Source: Candidatus Hodarchaeota archaeon
GTDB taxonomy: Archaea; Asgardarchaeota; Heimdallarchaeia; Hodarchaeales; Hodarchaeaceae
Assembly: GCA_016840285.1 (NCBI GenBank)
Contig: JAEOSR010000050.1
Coordinates: 1 to 64,000 of the forward strand
Reading direction: 5' to 3'
DNA: 64,000 nucleotides
The notes under the pieces are model-generated. The model did no database searches. It was not told the DNA's origin and saw nothing but the letters and a program-made list of their open reading frames with translations. Shown in pieces: positions 27,430 to 36,789 of this stretch. The stretch's first letter is position 1. Every line of letters begins with the position of its first letter. The translations under genes were made by a program, and so were the position numbers.

Positions 27430-28710
27430 TTAGGGGGAAATCAAATCTTTCTCTATGGCAAAGGACAACCGTTTTTGAAATAAAAGGGTTAAAAAAAATG
27501 AGCAGAAGATTAGTAATAACATGAACGTGAATCCTGCAATAGGTGATTGAAAAATATCTAATAACGCACCAAAAATAGTCGGAGAAGTGGAACTAACCAC
27601 CAATCCTAACGAAAAAACAATTGAATAAAAAAATGTTCTACTTTCTTGAGGGACAATATCGCTCATCAATGCCTGAAGAGTTCCTCCAGCAAGGTAGAAA
27701 CAAACAGCAAACAGTGAGAATCCAAAGAGGATAGCCCAGATTTCTGGGAAGTTTGCTGTAAGAAGAATAAGAGTTACAATTGCGAAACTAGTACCAATAG
27801 CAGAGACCAAAATTATTTTCACTCGTCCACCAGCGCCAGATTTATCACTGATATAAGCTCCGTATATATCGCTCCCAGAACCCAATAACAAAATAAAACT
27901 GGTCATGATTCCAGCTTCAAAGGATTCAACACCATAAAAATCTCGTAATAAAGTAACCGTAAAATAACTTATCAATCTATAAACTCCTCCCCGAAGAGCA
28001 CCTATAGCTATAATAATCCCTAATGTTATTAAAATCCAATTTCTATATTCCAATCTTGAAGTATTGTTTTTCAGATCTTCTTGAACTTCATGATTATTAT
28101 TCTGTATTAGAGCTGAATATTTAGGGATTAATTTCTGTATGACTACCCAACTAGCCATAAGCACCAGAAATACAAGACAGATAAGCCCTAGAAAGATGAA
28201 GGTTTGCCTCCAATCACCCAGAATGTATATAGCAAGCCCAAGTGTTCCGAGAGGAGCGGCAGCTGTACCAATTACGCCAGCTGCATGGTTCACGGCCATA
28301 GCTTTCCCTCTATTCTCCCCAGTGAAGGAATTTGCTGAAACACCAAGACCCACGGGATGAAATGTAGTACAACCAAGTCCTAATAGTACGTTACCGATCA
28401 GAAGATTAAAAAAATCTGCAGAGATCGCTATCATGAAACTAGATAGAGCAAATATAAAGATCCCAAGTAAAACTATAGTAAAACCCAATCGAGCATTATT
28501 ACTAAAATAACCAACAGCAGGGGAGGTTATTGCCATGATTAGGATTGGTAATGATCCAAGAATGCCAATTTCCAAGTAGTTCATGGTAATTTCTTGTGAG
28601 ATAAGGATAATCATTGCCGGAAAGGCGTAAAGTTCGACATGATGGATGAAATGTGCTAATGACATGAACGATAGCACCTGAAGGCGTACCGATGACATGA
28701 ATGAAAACAC
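27430..28710 (-). CDS. MFS transporter
   Basis: Twelve predicted membrane helices over 426 residues, with the two six-helix halves separated by a charged loop near residues 190-215 (KYSALIQNNNHEVQEDLKNN). Family-style segments include HFIHHVELYAFPAMI, NRGKAMAVNHAAGVIG and YISDKSGAGGRVK. Substrate unknown. The promoter-proximal PAS sensor gene ends 38 bases upstream of its start region on the same strand, so the sensor and transporter may form one operon. Confidence 0.82.
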   Translation of the reverse strand: MFSFMSSVRLQVLSFMSLAHFIHHVELYAFPAMIILISQEITMNYLEIGILGSLPILIMAITSPAVGYFSNNARLGFTIVLLGIFIFALSSFMIAISADFFNLLIGNVLLGLGCTTFHPVGLGVSANSFTGENRGKAMAVNHAAGVIGTAAAPLGTLGLAIYILGDWRQTFIFLGLICLVFLVLMASWVVIQKLIPKYSALIQNNNHEVQEDLKNNTSRLEYRNWILITLGIIIAIGALRGGVYRLISYFTVTLLRDFYGVESFEAGIMTSFILLLGSGSDIYGAYISDKSGAGGRVKIILVSAIGTSFAIVTLILLTANFPEIWAILFGFSLFAVCFYLAGGTLQALMSDIVPQESRTFFYSIVFSLGLVVSSTSPTIFGALLDIFQSPIAGFTFMLLLIFCSFFLTLLFQKRLSFAIEKDLISP

Positions 28711-28747
28711 ATGTATTTGGTCTAAAAAGATTGTTTAAGATTCATAT

Positions 28748-30151
28748 CTAAATTTCTCTAGTTTTCGATGGAAAAACCAAAGAGAATTGGAGGCCTTCTT
28801 TTGGTAAGATGTCGGTTACTGTTAATTTACCTCCGATTTCCCTGAGTAACACGTCACTAAGGTAAATATCCATTAAAAATTTTGATGCTTCAGGTGGTTC
28901 TGGAGTTTTAAGAAAAGTTCTTCCGTCATCTGTTATATCAATTTGTAGCTGATCCTCAGATATAGATTTTAAATCTATTACAATTTCTTGACATGATCTT
29001 GTCATAGAATTTCGGACAATTTGTTCGATAGCAATAGCTAAGATCCTGGGACATTCGTAGAGCTTTGATTGTTCCAACTGGAGGTTGAACTTTATCCGAC
29101 AGTCTTTTGAAGAAACAAGGGGCTTTATTAGTCCATTTAACTCCGTTATAAAATCAGGAATAGAAACTTGCAGAAGAGGGGATTCTATGATTGAATTTAA
29201 GTATTCCGATTCTGTAATTTGACGATTAAATCGGATTACTTTGTCAACAATTTTAACCAATTTTTCTATTCGTTCGTGTTGTTCGGGTAGGGAAGTCTTA
29301 ACGATATCCAGCCAACCTCGTGTTAGAAGAAACTGCTCCGAATTCTCTGATATCATCATTCTAAGTAATGCTCCTCGGTCATCTGCTAGCTTTTGGATTC
29401 TTAGATACCTATCGGTGACATCGATACATATCATAATTGCACCTGTACGGTCAGATTGGGAATCATGAAGTGGAGCTGCGGAAACTAAGAAGCTTCTATC
29501 ACGTCCAGTCTTGGATATCATTTTTACTTCTATATGTCTTGCTGACCCTTTATCCCCATCGCTAAGTTGAGCTTTGATTGATTTAAATCCTTCAGGATAT
29601 GTAATCTCCGAAAAATTCTTGTTTATCAGTTCAGTTTTTGCATATCCTAATGAGTGACACAATTCTGGATTAACAAAAGCGATTTTCTGTTTTTTATCTA
29701 AGATAAGAAGCCCTTCACGTATGTTTTCAACGAAAGCACGATATCTTGCCTCTGATTTCTCTAATCGTTTTGTGAGATTACGTTGTTCAGTAATATCTCT
29801 GATTAATCCAACAATGATATCAAACCGTTGAATGTCTAGAATTGTTAGATCAAGTAAAGTTATATTATTTCCCCGAAAAAAGATACGAACCTCACCTTGA
29901 AAATAACCACTTTGTTGAAATGTTGATAAAGGAGATTGAATATCCATTGGTACAAATAGATCCCAATAAACCTTATCATGAAGATCTTTAACTGATGAAT
30001 ACCCATGAATTTGAGCAAAAGCGTCATTACCAGTTTTGACTTTAGCTGTTTTGCGATCTAGAACGAATACTCCCGAAGAAGAAACGTTAGCGATGATTTG
30101 GTCTATGAAATCTATTACCTGCTCTTGGGGATATAAATTGTTCCGACCCAA
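28748..30151 (-). CDS. PAS-PAS sensor protein with degenerate histidine-kinase core
   Basis: Two PAS domains: residues about 15-125 (SSGVFVLDRKTAKVKTGNDAFAQIHGY) and 140-255 (NIREGLLILDKKQKIAFVNPELCHSLGY). They are followed by a helical segment and an ATPase-like domain with an N-box-like IEQIVRNSMTR. The usual phospho-acceptor His is not apparent (ENSEQFLLTRGWLDIV), and the G1 box reads DITDDGRTF instead of DxGxG. It may be a pseudokinase or a divergent kinase. No response regulator is nearby. It sits between two MFS transporters, divergent from one of them. Confidence 0.7.
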   Translation of the reverse strand: MGRNNLYPQEQVIDFIDQIIANVSSSGVFVLDRKTAKVKTGNDAFAQIHGYSSVKDLHDKVYWDLFVPMDIQSPLSTFQQSGYFQGEVRIFFRGNNITLLDLTILDIQRFDIIVGLIRDITEQRNLTKRLEKSEARYRAFVENIREGLLILDKKQKIAFVNPELCHSLGYAKTELINKNFSEITYPEGFKSIKAQLSDGDKGSARHIEVKMISKTGRDRSFLVSAAPLHDSQSDRTGAIMICIDVTDRYLRIQKLADDRGALLRMMISENSEQFLLTRGWLDIVKTSLPEQHERIEKLVKIVDKVIRFNRQITESEYLNSIIESPLLQVSIPDFITELNGLIKPLVSSKDCRIKFNLQLEQSKLYECPRILAIAIEQIVRNSMTRSCQEIVIDLKSISEDQLQIDITDDGRTFLKTPEPPEASKFLMDIYLSDVLLREIGGKLTVTDILPKEGLQFSLVFPSKTREI

Positions 30152-30273
30152 AGTTTTTCCCTTGCTGGGTCAATTCTTAATGGAATATTTCAGAATTTCC
30201 TACTGGTTAAAGGTAAGATCAAAATAAACCATCTGTATACTGAAATATAGGTTTTTTCGCGTAAAAAAGGTTA

Positions 30274-30317
30274 TCTAGAGAATACTTCCGGATATAATGC
30301 TCTAGAGAATTTCTCCG
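30274..30317. repeat. Imperfect direct repeat in a divergent promoter region
   Basis: tctagagaatacttccg (30274-30290) and tctagagaatttctccg (30301-30317) match at 14 of 17 positions and are spaced 27 bp start to start. They lie in the 337-base gap between the PAS sensor gene and the divergent MFS gene, where a regulator might bind. Nothing else is evident in that gap beyond AT-rich promoter-like sequence. Confidence 0.4.
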
Positions 30318-30488
30318 CAGATTGACTTGAAAAATCTTCATAATTCCAATGTCTTTTCTTATCCCAATAGAAATCTAATCCTTACATTCAATCAGAATAC
30401 AAAATACACAAGATTTTTCCTTTAAAATCAATTTATACATTAATCTAAAGTATTGATGGGAAATTAAATCCCAAACGAGCGAATTCCA

Positions 30489-31751
30489 TTGAAAATAGAC
30501 AACAAAATTGTATTTTGGGCAAGCATTGGCCACTTTTGTAATCATATTGGTAACTATTTAACGCCCGCTCTCTTGATTTATCTTCAAACAGAGATTCCTC
30601 TTACACAAACGGAGAGAGGTCTCCTCGGTTCCATTCCAATGATATTATTGGTAATTCTTTCTTCTTTGGTGGGTTGGTTAGGTGATAAGCATCCAAAGTG
30701 GAAAAAACATATGATCTGGTTTGGAATTTTAGGTATAGGATTCTTTGGAATCTTTATGTCATTTGCTAATACTTTCTTTGATTTAGCTATTGCTACAGTA
30801 GTGTTGGGTTTCGCGCTTTCTACTTACCACCCTCTAGCTTTCACTTTTATTAATACGATGGACAACAAAGATCGAAATATGGGAATTAATGCTGTGTCAG
30901 GTAATTTTGGAAGTGCTATCACACCCTTTATGGCAATGGTTATAGCAGTCTTTTGGGGGTGGAGAGCGGCTTTCCTAGTTTTTTCTATCTTTCAAATTTT
31001 GATTAGTCTTTCTTTTGCTTTAATCTTCCCGAATGATCAAATGACTCATACTAGCTTGAATGATTATACTCAAAAAGAACACGAACACGAAGTTCCATTT
31101 TCAGGATCACATTTCTTTATTCTAACAATATTATTAGTTTTAATTTCTGCAGCCCGAGCTCCAGTTTTCCGGTGTATTTCCTATTTCACAACAGTTGTCT
31201 TTAAAGACGCTTTTCTATTCACAAATATAGAATCATCAATACTATCTGCCCTAACACTAGGAGTTGGAGCATTTGCAACCTTTCTAATGGGAGTATTAAA
31301 TAATAGGAAAGCTTCCAAAGGAGTAGGAAGAGATGAACGAATAAATTTCAGAATAAATTCAATCCTTCTTTCCAATGGTGCTGCAGCTTTATTTCTCGTT
31401 TTACTTGTCATTGTCCCAATGTCAAGTACATTAGCTATATTGATCGTCTATATCTTCCTTTCGTTCTTCTTCTTTCTTGGAGCTGCTATATTACCTACGA
31501 TTTTAGGTGAGATTACAGGTTCATCTCATGGAATGGCTAGTTCAATGGGGATCCTTTTTACTGGAGCAACATTAACAGGAGCTGTTGCTCCTACAGTATT
31601 TGGTTTTCTTGCTGATGAACTAGGTTTCGAAGCCAGCTTCCTATTCTTGGGAGGCGTTGCATTCACTTGTTTAATCTTGATTATCCTGTTTAAGTTTGTT
31701 CTTCGGTCAATCATTAAACAAAATGAAATAAAATACTCCGTGGCTGAATAG
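30489..31751 (+). CDS. MFS transporter
   Basis: A 420-residue protein with about twelve membrane helices, related to the transporter at 27.4-28.7 kb (shared layout: SIGHFCNHIGNYLTPALLIYL, STYHPLAFTF, NAVSGNFGSAI, GVGRDERINFRIN). The central charged loop is near residues 195-205. The start is TTG 30489; no ATG exists upstream in frame before a stop. It is convergent with the sufB gene eight bases away. Substrate unknown. Confidence 0.8.
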   Translation: MKIDNKIVFWASIGHFCNHIGNYLTPALLIYLQTEIPLTQTERGLLGSIPMILLVILSSLVGWLGDKHPKWKKHMIWFGILGIGFFGIFMSFANTFFDLAIATVVLGFALSTYHPLAFTFINTMDNKDRNMGINAVSGNFGSAITPFMAMVIAVFWGWRAAFLVFSIFQILISLSFALIFPNDQMTHTSLNDYTQKEHEHEVPFSGSHFFILTILLVLISAARAPVFRCISYFTTVVFKDAFLFTNIESSILSALTLGVGAFATFLMGVLNNRKASKGVGRDERINFRINSILLSNGAAALFLVLLVIVPMSSTLAILIVYIFLSFFFFLGAAILPTILGEITGSSHGMASSMGILFTGATLTGAVAPTVFGFLADELGFEASFLFLGGVAFTCLILIILFKFVLRSIIKQNEIKYSVAE

Positions 31752-31758
31752 TAAATTG

Positions 31759-32982
31759 TTAAAATCCCGCAGGAATTGACGTTATTTTTTCAAGCTCTGC
31801 TTTAATCTCGGGTCTAAGACCTTCAATATCTATACTCAAAAAGCCTCTCACAATCAAATCAGTTGCCTCTTCTTCCGTCATCCCTCGAGCCATAAGATAG
31901 TTCAGTTGATCTTCACCAATACGACCAATAGAAGCTTCATGTGACATTTCAAGATCAGGTCTGTCTGCTATTAGTTCAGGAATGGCATGAATTATTCCTT
32001 TTTTTGCCAAAATAAGCCCGTTACATTCTAAATGGGCCTTGATTTTTGATGCTTGACCATCAAGGATTCCACGAGCAATGATTGTTCCACCTACAGTAGC
32101 AGCTCGTGATAAAACTTCTGCCCGAGAACGATCACCTTGGAGCACAACACGCCCACCAACGTCCATAGTTGAGCCAGGATGGCCATATAAGATGCTATTG
32201 TACCGTGCAGTCGCGTCAGCTTCTAGAATGGTTGTTGGGAAAAGTTGTAGAGATTTAACAGGATCCATAGCAATGTAATTATTGGTGAAGTTCCCTCCTT
32301 CTTTCACAGTAGTAACTGAGCGAGGTCTAACAATAAAATCATTAGACCAATTGTGAATCATTGTGAATGCAAGGGATGCATTTTCTTCAACATAGAATTC
32401 TGACACACCAATATGTAATCCTGCTTTAGCACTAGTAGCACATCCTGTAATAATGTGGATATCACTTTTTTCTTCTGCTATCACGATATTGTGAACATTC
32501 TGAGCACCAAAGTTTCGTGAGATAAAAAGGCAGGATTGCAGAGGATAAGTTATTTTTGCTCCCGCTTTCGCCCGAATGAAATAACCACGGGTGTTATGTA
32601 ACTCTGTTTCCGCTGTATACTTATCGGTATCAATAGGGACATTTTTCCACCAATAATCTTTCAACCAATCCCCATATTCTTCCCAAGCAACATCAATTGG
32701 TAGAACTTCTACACCTGAGTCCTTACTTTTATGACAAATGGTGTCAAAATCATACTGTAAGTAGCTTCCAGACGTTCTTGAATCGCTATCTGAGAATCCT
32801 GCTTTTCGCAACACAGTGATTTCGTCCCGTGAGCTAAGTTCTGAAGGATTAGTAACTGGATCATGTATATTCTCTTCTGGAAGTTTGAACTTGCTTAGGT
32901 CAACATCTACTCCATATTTAGCTTTTTTTGAAGCAGCTTGACGTGCTCGATCCTTGAGGTGATCGCTTGTAAATTCCACCAT
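31759..32982 (-). CDS. sufB: SufB/SufD-family Fe-S cluster assembly scaffold
   Basis: The 407-residue protein has the SufBD right-handed beta-helix core (GCATSAKAGLHIGVSEFYVEE, DVGGRVVLQGDRSRAEVLSRA, KIKAHLECNGLILAKKG) and the C-terminal MSHEASIGRIGEDQLNYLMARGM motif. Together with SufC it assembles [Fe-S] clusters; archaea commonly keep only this SufBC pair. SufC ends four bases upstream of its start, so the genes are cotranscribed. Whether it is SufB or SufD proper is not decided by motif alone. Confidence 0.88.
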   Translation of the reverse strand: MVEFTSDHLKDRARQAASKKAKYGVDVDLSKFKLPEENIHDPVTNPSELSSRDEITVLRKAGFSDSDSRTSGSYLQYDFDTICHKSKDSGVEVLPIDVAWEEYGDWLKDYWWKNVPIDTDKYTAETELHNTRGYFIRAKAGAKITYPLQSCLFISRNFGAQNVHNIVIAEEKSDIHIITGCATSAKAGLHIGVSEFYVEENASLAFTMIHNWSNDFIVRPRSVTTVKEGGNFTNNYIAMDPVKSLQLFPTTILEADATARYNSILYGHPGSTMDVGGRVVLQGDRSRAEVLSRAATVGGTIIARGILDGQASKIKAHLECNGLILAKKGIIHAIPELIADRPDLEMSHEASIGRIGEDQLNYLMARGMTEEEATDLIVRGFLSIDIEGLRPEIKAELEKITSIPAGF

Positions 32983-32986
32983 CTAC

Positions 32987-33784
32987 TCATCCACCCGTAA
33001 GCGTGAGCTGCAGTTGATCACCTAAACGTTTATGACAACGAACGCACTCAGGGTATCCGAGATTCCGAATATCCTCTAGTAAACGTGATGGAGTTCCAGT
33101 ACATCCGATGTGGCCTTGACACATAACATGAGCTTTATCAGTATGAATATAATCCAAAATATGACCTGTATGTGTAATTACGAGACCTGCTTTCTTCTTC
33201 GACCACGGTTGCGTTGGCTGTCGTGGAGTCGTGCCCAACAAAACATTTGTCATCCTCCCGATTAGTTTTATGGCTTGAATATCAACACCTGACTCTGGTT
33301 CATCTAGGAGAAGGAATTCGGGATTTTGCAGAAGTAACTGCAATAATTCCGATCTTTTTATTTCCCCTCCAGAAAAATGGACATTAAGATCACGTTCAAG
33401 AAAATCTCGCATTTCAAGTTCTTTAGCTCTTCTCCCTATTTCCGCAGTCGTTTCATTTTGTTGTCTCACAAGGAATTCTGCTACTTTGTTTAACTTCAGC
33501 CCAGGGACATTAGGTGGCCTCTGGAAAGAGATACCAATCCCCATTCCCGCACGTTCTGTGATTGATTTACCTGTAATGTCAATTCCTTTAAATAGAATCG
33601 AACCCTGGACAACAAGGTATTGGGGAAAACCCATAATGGTCTGTATAAGTGTGGACTTTCCTGAACCATTTGGTCCAAATAAAACATGAATTTCACCCTC
33701 TGGAACATGCAAGTTTAAATTCCGAAGTATGATGTTTCCTGGATCTTCCTTTACTTCAACCGTTAGATTAATTATTTTCAACAT
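32987..33784 (-). CDS. sufC: SufC ATPase
   Basis: The 265-residue ABC-type ATPase has Walker A GPNGSGKST near residue 37, signature HFSGGEIKRSE, and Walker B FLLLDEPESGVD, all in the SufC style. It powers Fe-S assembly with the SufB/D partner encoded next. An oddity is the C-terminal tail, GYPECVRCHKRLGDQ, with a CxxCH cluster not usual in SufC; it could bind metal. It starts at ATG 33784. The 298-base gap upstream (33785-34082) holds only AT-rich promoter-like sequence. Confidence 0.9.
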   Translation of the reverse strand: MLKIINLTVEVKEDPGNIILRNLNLHVPEGEIHVLFGPNGSGKSTLIQTIMGFPQYLVVQGSILFKGIDITGKSITERAGMGIGISFQRPPNVPGLKLNKVAEFLVRQQNETTAEIGRRAKELEMRDFLERDLNVHFSGGEIKRSELLQLLLQNPEFLLLDEPESGVDIQAIKLIGRMTNVLLGTTPRQPTQPWSKKKAGLVITHTGHILDYIHTDKAHVMCQGHIGCTGTPSRLLEDIRNLGYPECVRCHKRLGDQLQLTLTGG

Positions 33785-34082
33785 CTATCTTCACTTCTAT
33801 CCAGAATAAGAGATCAGAACCTTAACATAGCTTAATCTTACTTGCATTATCCTGTAGTGATTCACTTTATAGTTGTTATTGGACCAAGAGGAAGAGAAGA
33901 CTAAAACACATATAAGACTTAACTAAGGAAGTAGTTAATTTTAATTTTGAAATCTGTAAAGAATTAACGTAATATTAAGGATCCGAGTGAAATTACAATT
34001 TAACTCGAAATAATTCTCGAGGTAGATTCAAATAGTTTTAATTTTAAATTGGTCAAGTAGATGAATCCACCTTCTATTTGAG

Positions 34083-35120
34083 GTGTTTCGAATCTCTTTG
34101 CTAAAAAGACTCTTCAGAAGACACTCGAAAGAAGAGAAGACTAGTTCCACTCCCCCCAAACAGGAATTAATTACGTTCATTGGAGAAGCTTATGCAGGAA
34201 AAACAACAATTCTGCATCGCTTAAGAACAGGGGAATTTTATAGCAGTTCAGTTAGAACAATGGGATTAAATGTAGATTCTTTTGAATATCGCAATGTTCA
34301 ATTTCAGGCATTTGATTTAGGTGGTCAAGAGAGTTTCCACATGATTTGGGGTGATTACTTAAGGCTTTCCAGCGCAGTAGTTTTCGTAATCGATTGCTCC
34401 AGCCCCCAAAGCTTTGCTTCAAGTAAAGCAGCTCTCTACAATGCAATGCCTAGCATTCCTGAAAATGCGGTTCTTCTTATTGCAGCGAATAAAGCAGACA
34501 TTTCAGGCGTTAATCCATACGTTACTTTACTCAAGAACTTTGATCTATATGATATCCAACAGAAAGGGGGTTTTCGTGCCATCAATATATTCCATATGTC
34601 CGCAAAGACTGGAACTAATTTTTATCAAGCATTTGACTGGTTAATAGAAACTTTGACGGGGGAAATCATCCTTCCTAATGTCCACATTCATAATGTTTGT
34701 ATCTATCAGACTGATTCTGGTCTTCTTGTTGGTAGTAGTAGTTCACTTGCTCAAAGGCAATCACATTATGACCCTGCATTATTAACAAGTATGTTTTCCG
34801 CTGTAAATACGTTTGCTGAAGCATCAATGGGAGCAGGAGTGAGAGAAATACTTATGAAAAGAAGTCACACAGCTGGTTCAGATGAAGTCTCAGATAATTA
34901 TAAACTAGTCCGCGTTGAAGAAACGGACTTTTCAGTAATTCTGATTGTTGAGGAATCCGATTCCATGAGGAAAAGCGTAAAGATTGGTAAAGATCTATTA
35001 GTCTGGACCAGGATAAAGATTCCAGAGACTGTTAAGCTCATTGAGCTGATTGATGGGGAAGAAATCCAGACTTATCTATCAATGAAATTCCCAGAAGACC
35101 TTGTCATGGCCACTGCATAA
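34083..35120 (+). CDS. Arf/Ras-like small GTPase fused to a C-terminal longin-like domain
   Basis: Residues about 28-190 form a small GTPase: G1 GEAYAGKTT, G3 DLGGQE (Arf/Rab style with Gln for catalysis), G4 NKAD and G5 SAKTG. From about 203 a second domain begins HNVCIYQTDSGLLVGSSSS, then a helix (DPALLTSMFSAVNTFAEA), a strand (NYKLVRVEETDFSVILIV) and a helix, which is the longin/roadblock order. In eukaryotes small GTPases and longin/roadblock proteins work as separate partners (SRP receptor, Rag-Ragulator, MglA-MglB in bacteria). Here both are in one chain. The start is GTG 34083. The N-terminus is basic, with no lipidation site that I can call. Confidence 0.8.
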   Translation: MFRISLLKRLFRRHSKEEKTSSTPPKQELITFIGEAYAGKTTILHRLRTGEFYSSSVRTMGLNVDSFEYRNVQFQAFDLGGQESFHMIWGDYLRLSSAVVFVIDCSSPQSFASSKAALYNAMPSIPENAVLLIAANKADISGVNPYVTLLKNFDLYDIQQKGGFRAINIFHMSAKTGTNFYQAFDWLIETLTGEIILPNVHIHNVCIYQTDSGLLVGSSSSLAQRQSHYDPALLTSMFSAVNTFAEASMGAGVREILMKRSHTAGSDEVSDNYKLVRVEETDFSVILIVEESDSMRKSVKIGKDLLVWTRIKIPETVKLIELIDGEEIQTYLSMKFPEDLVMATA

Positions 35121-35161
35121 AAGAATAGCAGAATTCCTACCATAGAATATTTGCAGTCCAT

Positions 35162-36769
35162 CTAACGGGAATTCATCCGTTTAAACCACTTTTTATTTTG
35201 TTTGTAGAGATTCTTAAACTCATCAAATAATTGATCATACAATAATCGGTTCTTAGGATTTGGTTGAAATTCTCTATCAAGATGAATGATTTCCTTAATT
35301 TCACGAATATCTTTTAGTTCTCCTACCGCCATCTTTGCTATAACAGCTGCTCCAATAGCTCCAGCCTCTTGGGGTTCTTTTACCCTAAAGATTTTTCTAT
35401 TCAGAACGTCTGCATAGATTTGACACCAAATATCAGATTTGGCTCCTCCACCAATGATGTTTAGGGTTTCCACAGGAGAATATAACTTCTCTACAACTTC
35501 TAAGGCCCATTTAGCATTAAATGCAACCCCCTCGAAAATTGATCGAAGCAAGTGCCGTCGATCATGATCTAATGATACGTTTACCAGACCCGCACGAACA
35601 TGATCATCATCCAAGGGACATCTTTCGCCAAAGAGCCAGGGCATAAACAGTAAATGTGTTCCACCTTTCCCTTTCGCTCCAGGTGCACACTGAGCCACTA
35701 ATTCATCAAAGATTTCATAAATTTGTTTTTTTTCCTTCTCCTGTAGTTCTTCTTCAAAGTAAAGGATACTATTTTTAACCCACTCCAAGGCAGCTCCAGC
35801 AATCTCTTGGTGGCCGAAAACCAAGTAAAATTTGTCAGGAAACGCACTTCCAACACATCCCGTATAATGATTAATATCTACTTTTCGTTTGGAAACATGA
35901 CCAGCAATCCAGCCACTTGTTCCAATTTGACAATGTAATTCTCCATCCAGAATTGCACCAGATCCTATTGCTGCCGTGGTTACGTCACCAGCTCCACAAA
36001 CAATTGGAGTCCCTTGTTGAAGACCTAAAGTTTCCGAAGCTTCGCTACTTAGATCTCCAATGATATCAGTAGGTTTACGGATTTCTGGGAGTTTATCCAT
36101 ATCAATTTTGTAGGTTTTACAAAGAGATTTAGACCACTCATTCCGTGGTTCCCCATTTTTCTTGCGAGTGTCCATTAACCACCATACATAAGCCAGATCG
36201 CTCGTTGTTGCCATTTCTCCTGTTAATCGAAATAGAACATAATCTTTAACGTCGAGAAATTTGTAAGTTCGCTCATATATCTCAGGATGTTTATCTTTTA
36301 GCCATAAAATCTTTGGAATTTGATCTTTTCCAGCTAAACCAGGAGCTCCCCCCGTTATACGAAGGAATTTCAAAAATAATCGGATAGGATTATAACCCAT
36401 TACTCGAGGCCAAGGAAAAACCTTTTTAAGATATTCTGCTCCTCGTGCATCAAGCCAAATCATACAATGCATTAAGGGGGTTCCATTTTGGTCTACAGGT
36501 AATAACCCTTGCATTTGTGAACAAAAGGTCAGTGCAGCAATGTCTTGGGGTTGAGAATTTGTTTTTTCCAGAAGTTTTCTAGTCGTTGATACAACAGTAC
36601 GCCACCAGTCTTCTGGATCATGCTCAGCATACCCCGTTTGTGGGTAAATTGTTTCAAACTGTGCTGTTACAGAGTCAATGAATTTCATTTCGTTAGAAAC
36701 AAGAACAGCTTTAGTTGCTGTCGTTCCTAAATCATATGCTAAGAATTTCTTTTCACTCAAAACTATCAA
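35162..36769 (-). CDS. FGGY-family carbohydrate kinase (xylulokinase-like)
   Basis: The 535-residue protein carries the ASKHA phosphate loop FLAYDLGTTATKAVLV, a substrate-side stretch (WLDARGAEYL), and IVCGAGDVTTAAIGSG and GGGAKSDIWCQIYADVL, both FGGY signatures. It phosphorylates a sugar or polyol; xylulose is the usual comparison, but specificity is not readable. The start is TTG 36769. It lies 20 bases downstream of the aminotransferase gene and is probably cotranscribed with it. Confidence 0.85.
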   Translation of the reverse strand: MIVLSEKKFLAYDLGTTATKAVLVSNEMKFIDSVTAQFETIYPQTGYAEHDPEDWWRTVVSTTRKLLEKTNSQPQDIAALTFCSQMQGLLPVDQNGTPLMHCMIWLDARGAEYLKKVFPWPRVMGYNPIRLFLKFLRITGGAPGLAGKDQIPKILWLKDKHPEIYERTYKFLDVKDYVLFRLTGEMATTSDLAYVWWLMDTRKKNGEPRNEWSKSLCKTYKIDMDKLPEIRKPTDIIGDLSSEASETLGLQQGTPIVCGAGDVTTAAIGSGAILDGELHCQIGTSGWIAGHVSKRKVDINHYTGCVGSAFPDKFYLVFGHQEIAGAALEWVKNSILYFEEELQEKEKKQIYEIFDELVAQCAPGAKGKGGTHLLFMPWLFGERCPLDDDHVRAGLVNVSLDHDRRHLLRSIFEGVAFNAKWALEVVEKLYSPVETLNIIGGGAKSDIWCQIYADVLNRKIFRVKEPQEAGAIGAAVIAKMAVGELKDIREIKEIIHLDREFQPNPKNRLLYDQLFDEFKNLYKQNKKWFKRMNSR

Positions 36770-36789
36770 CCCTTTTCATGATATTTTTT

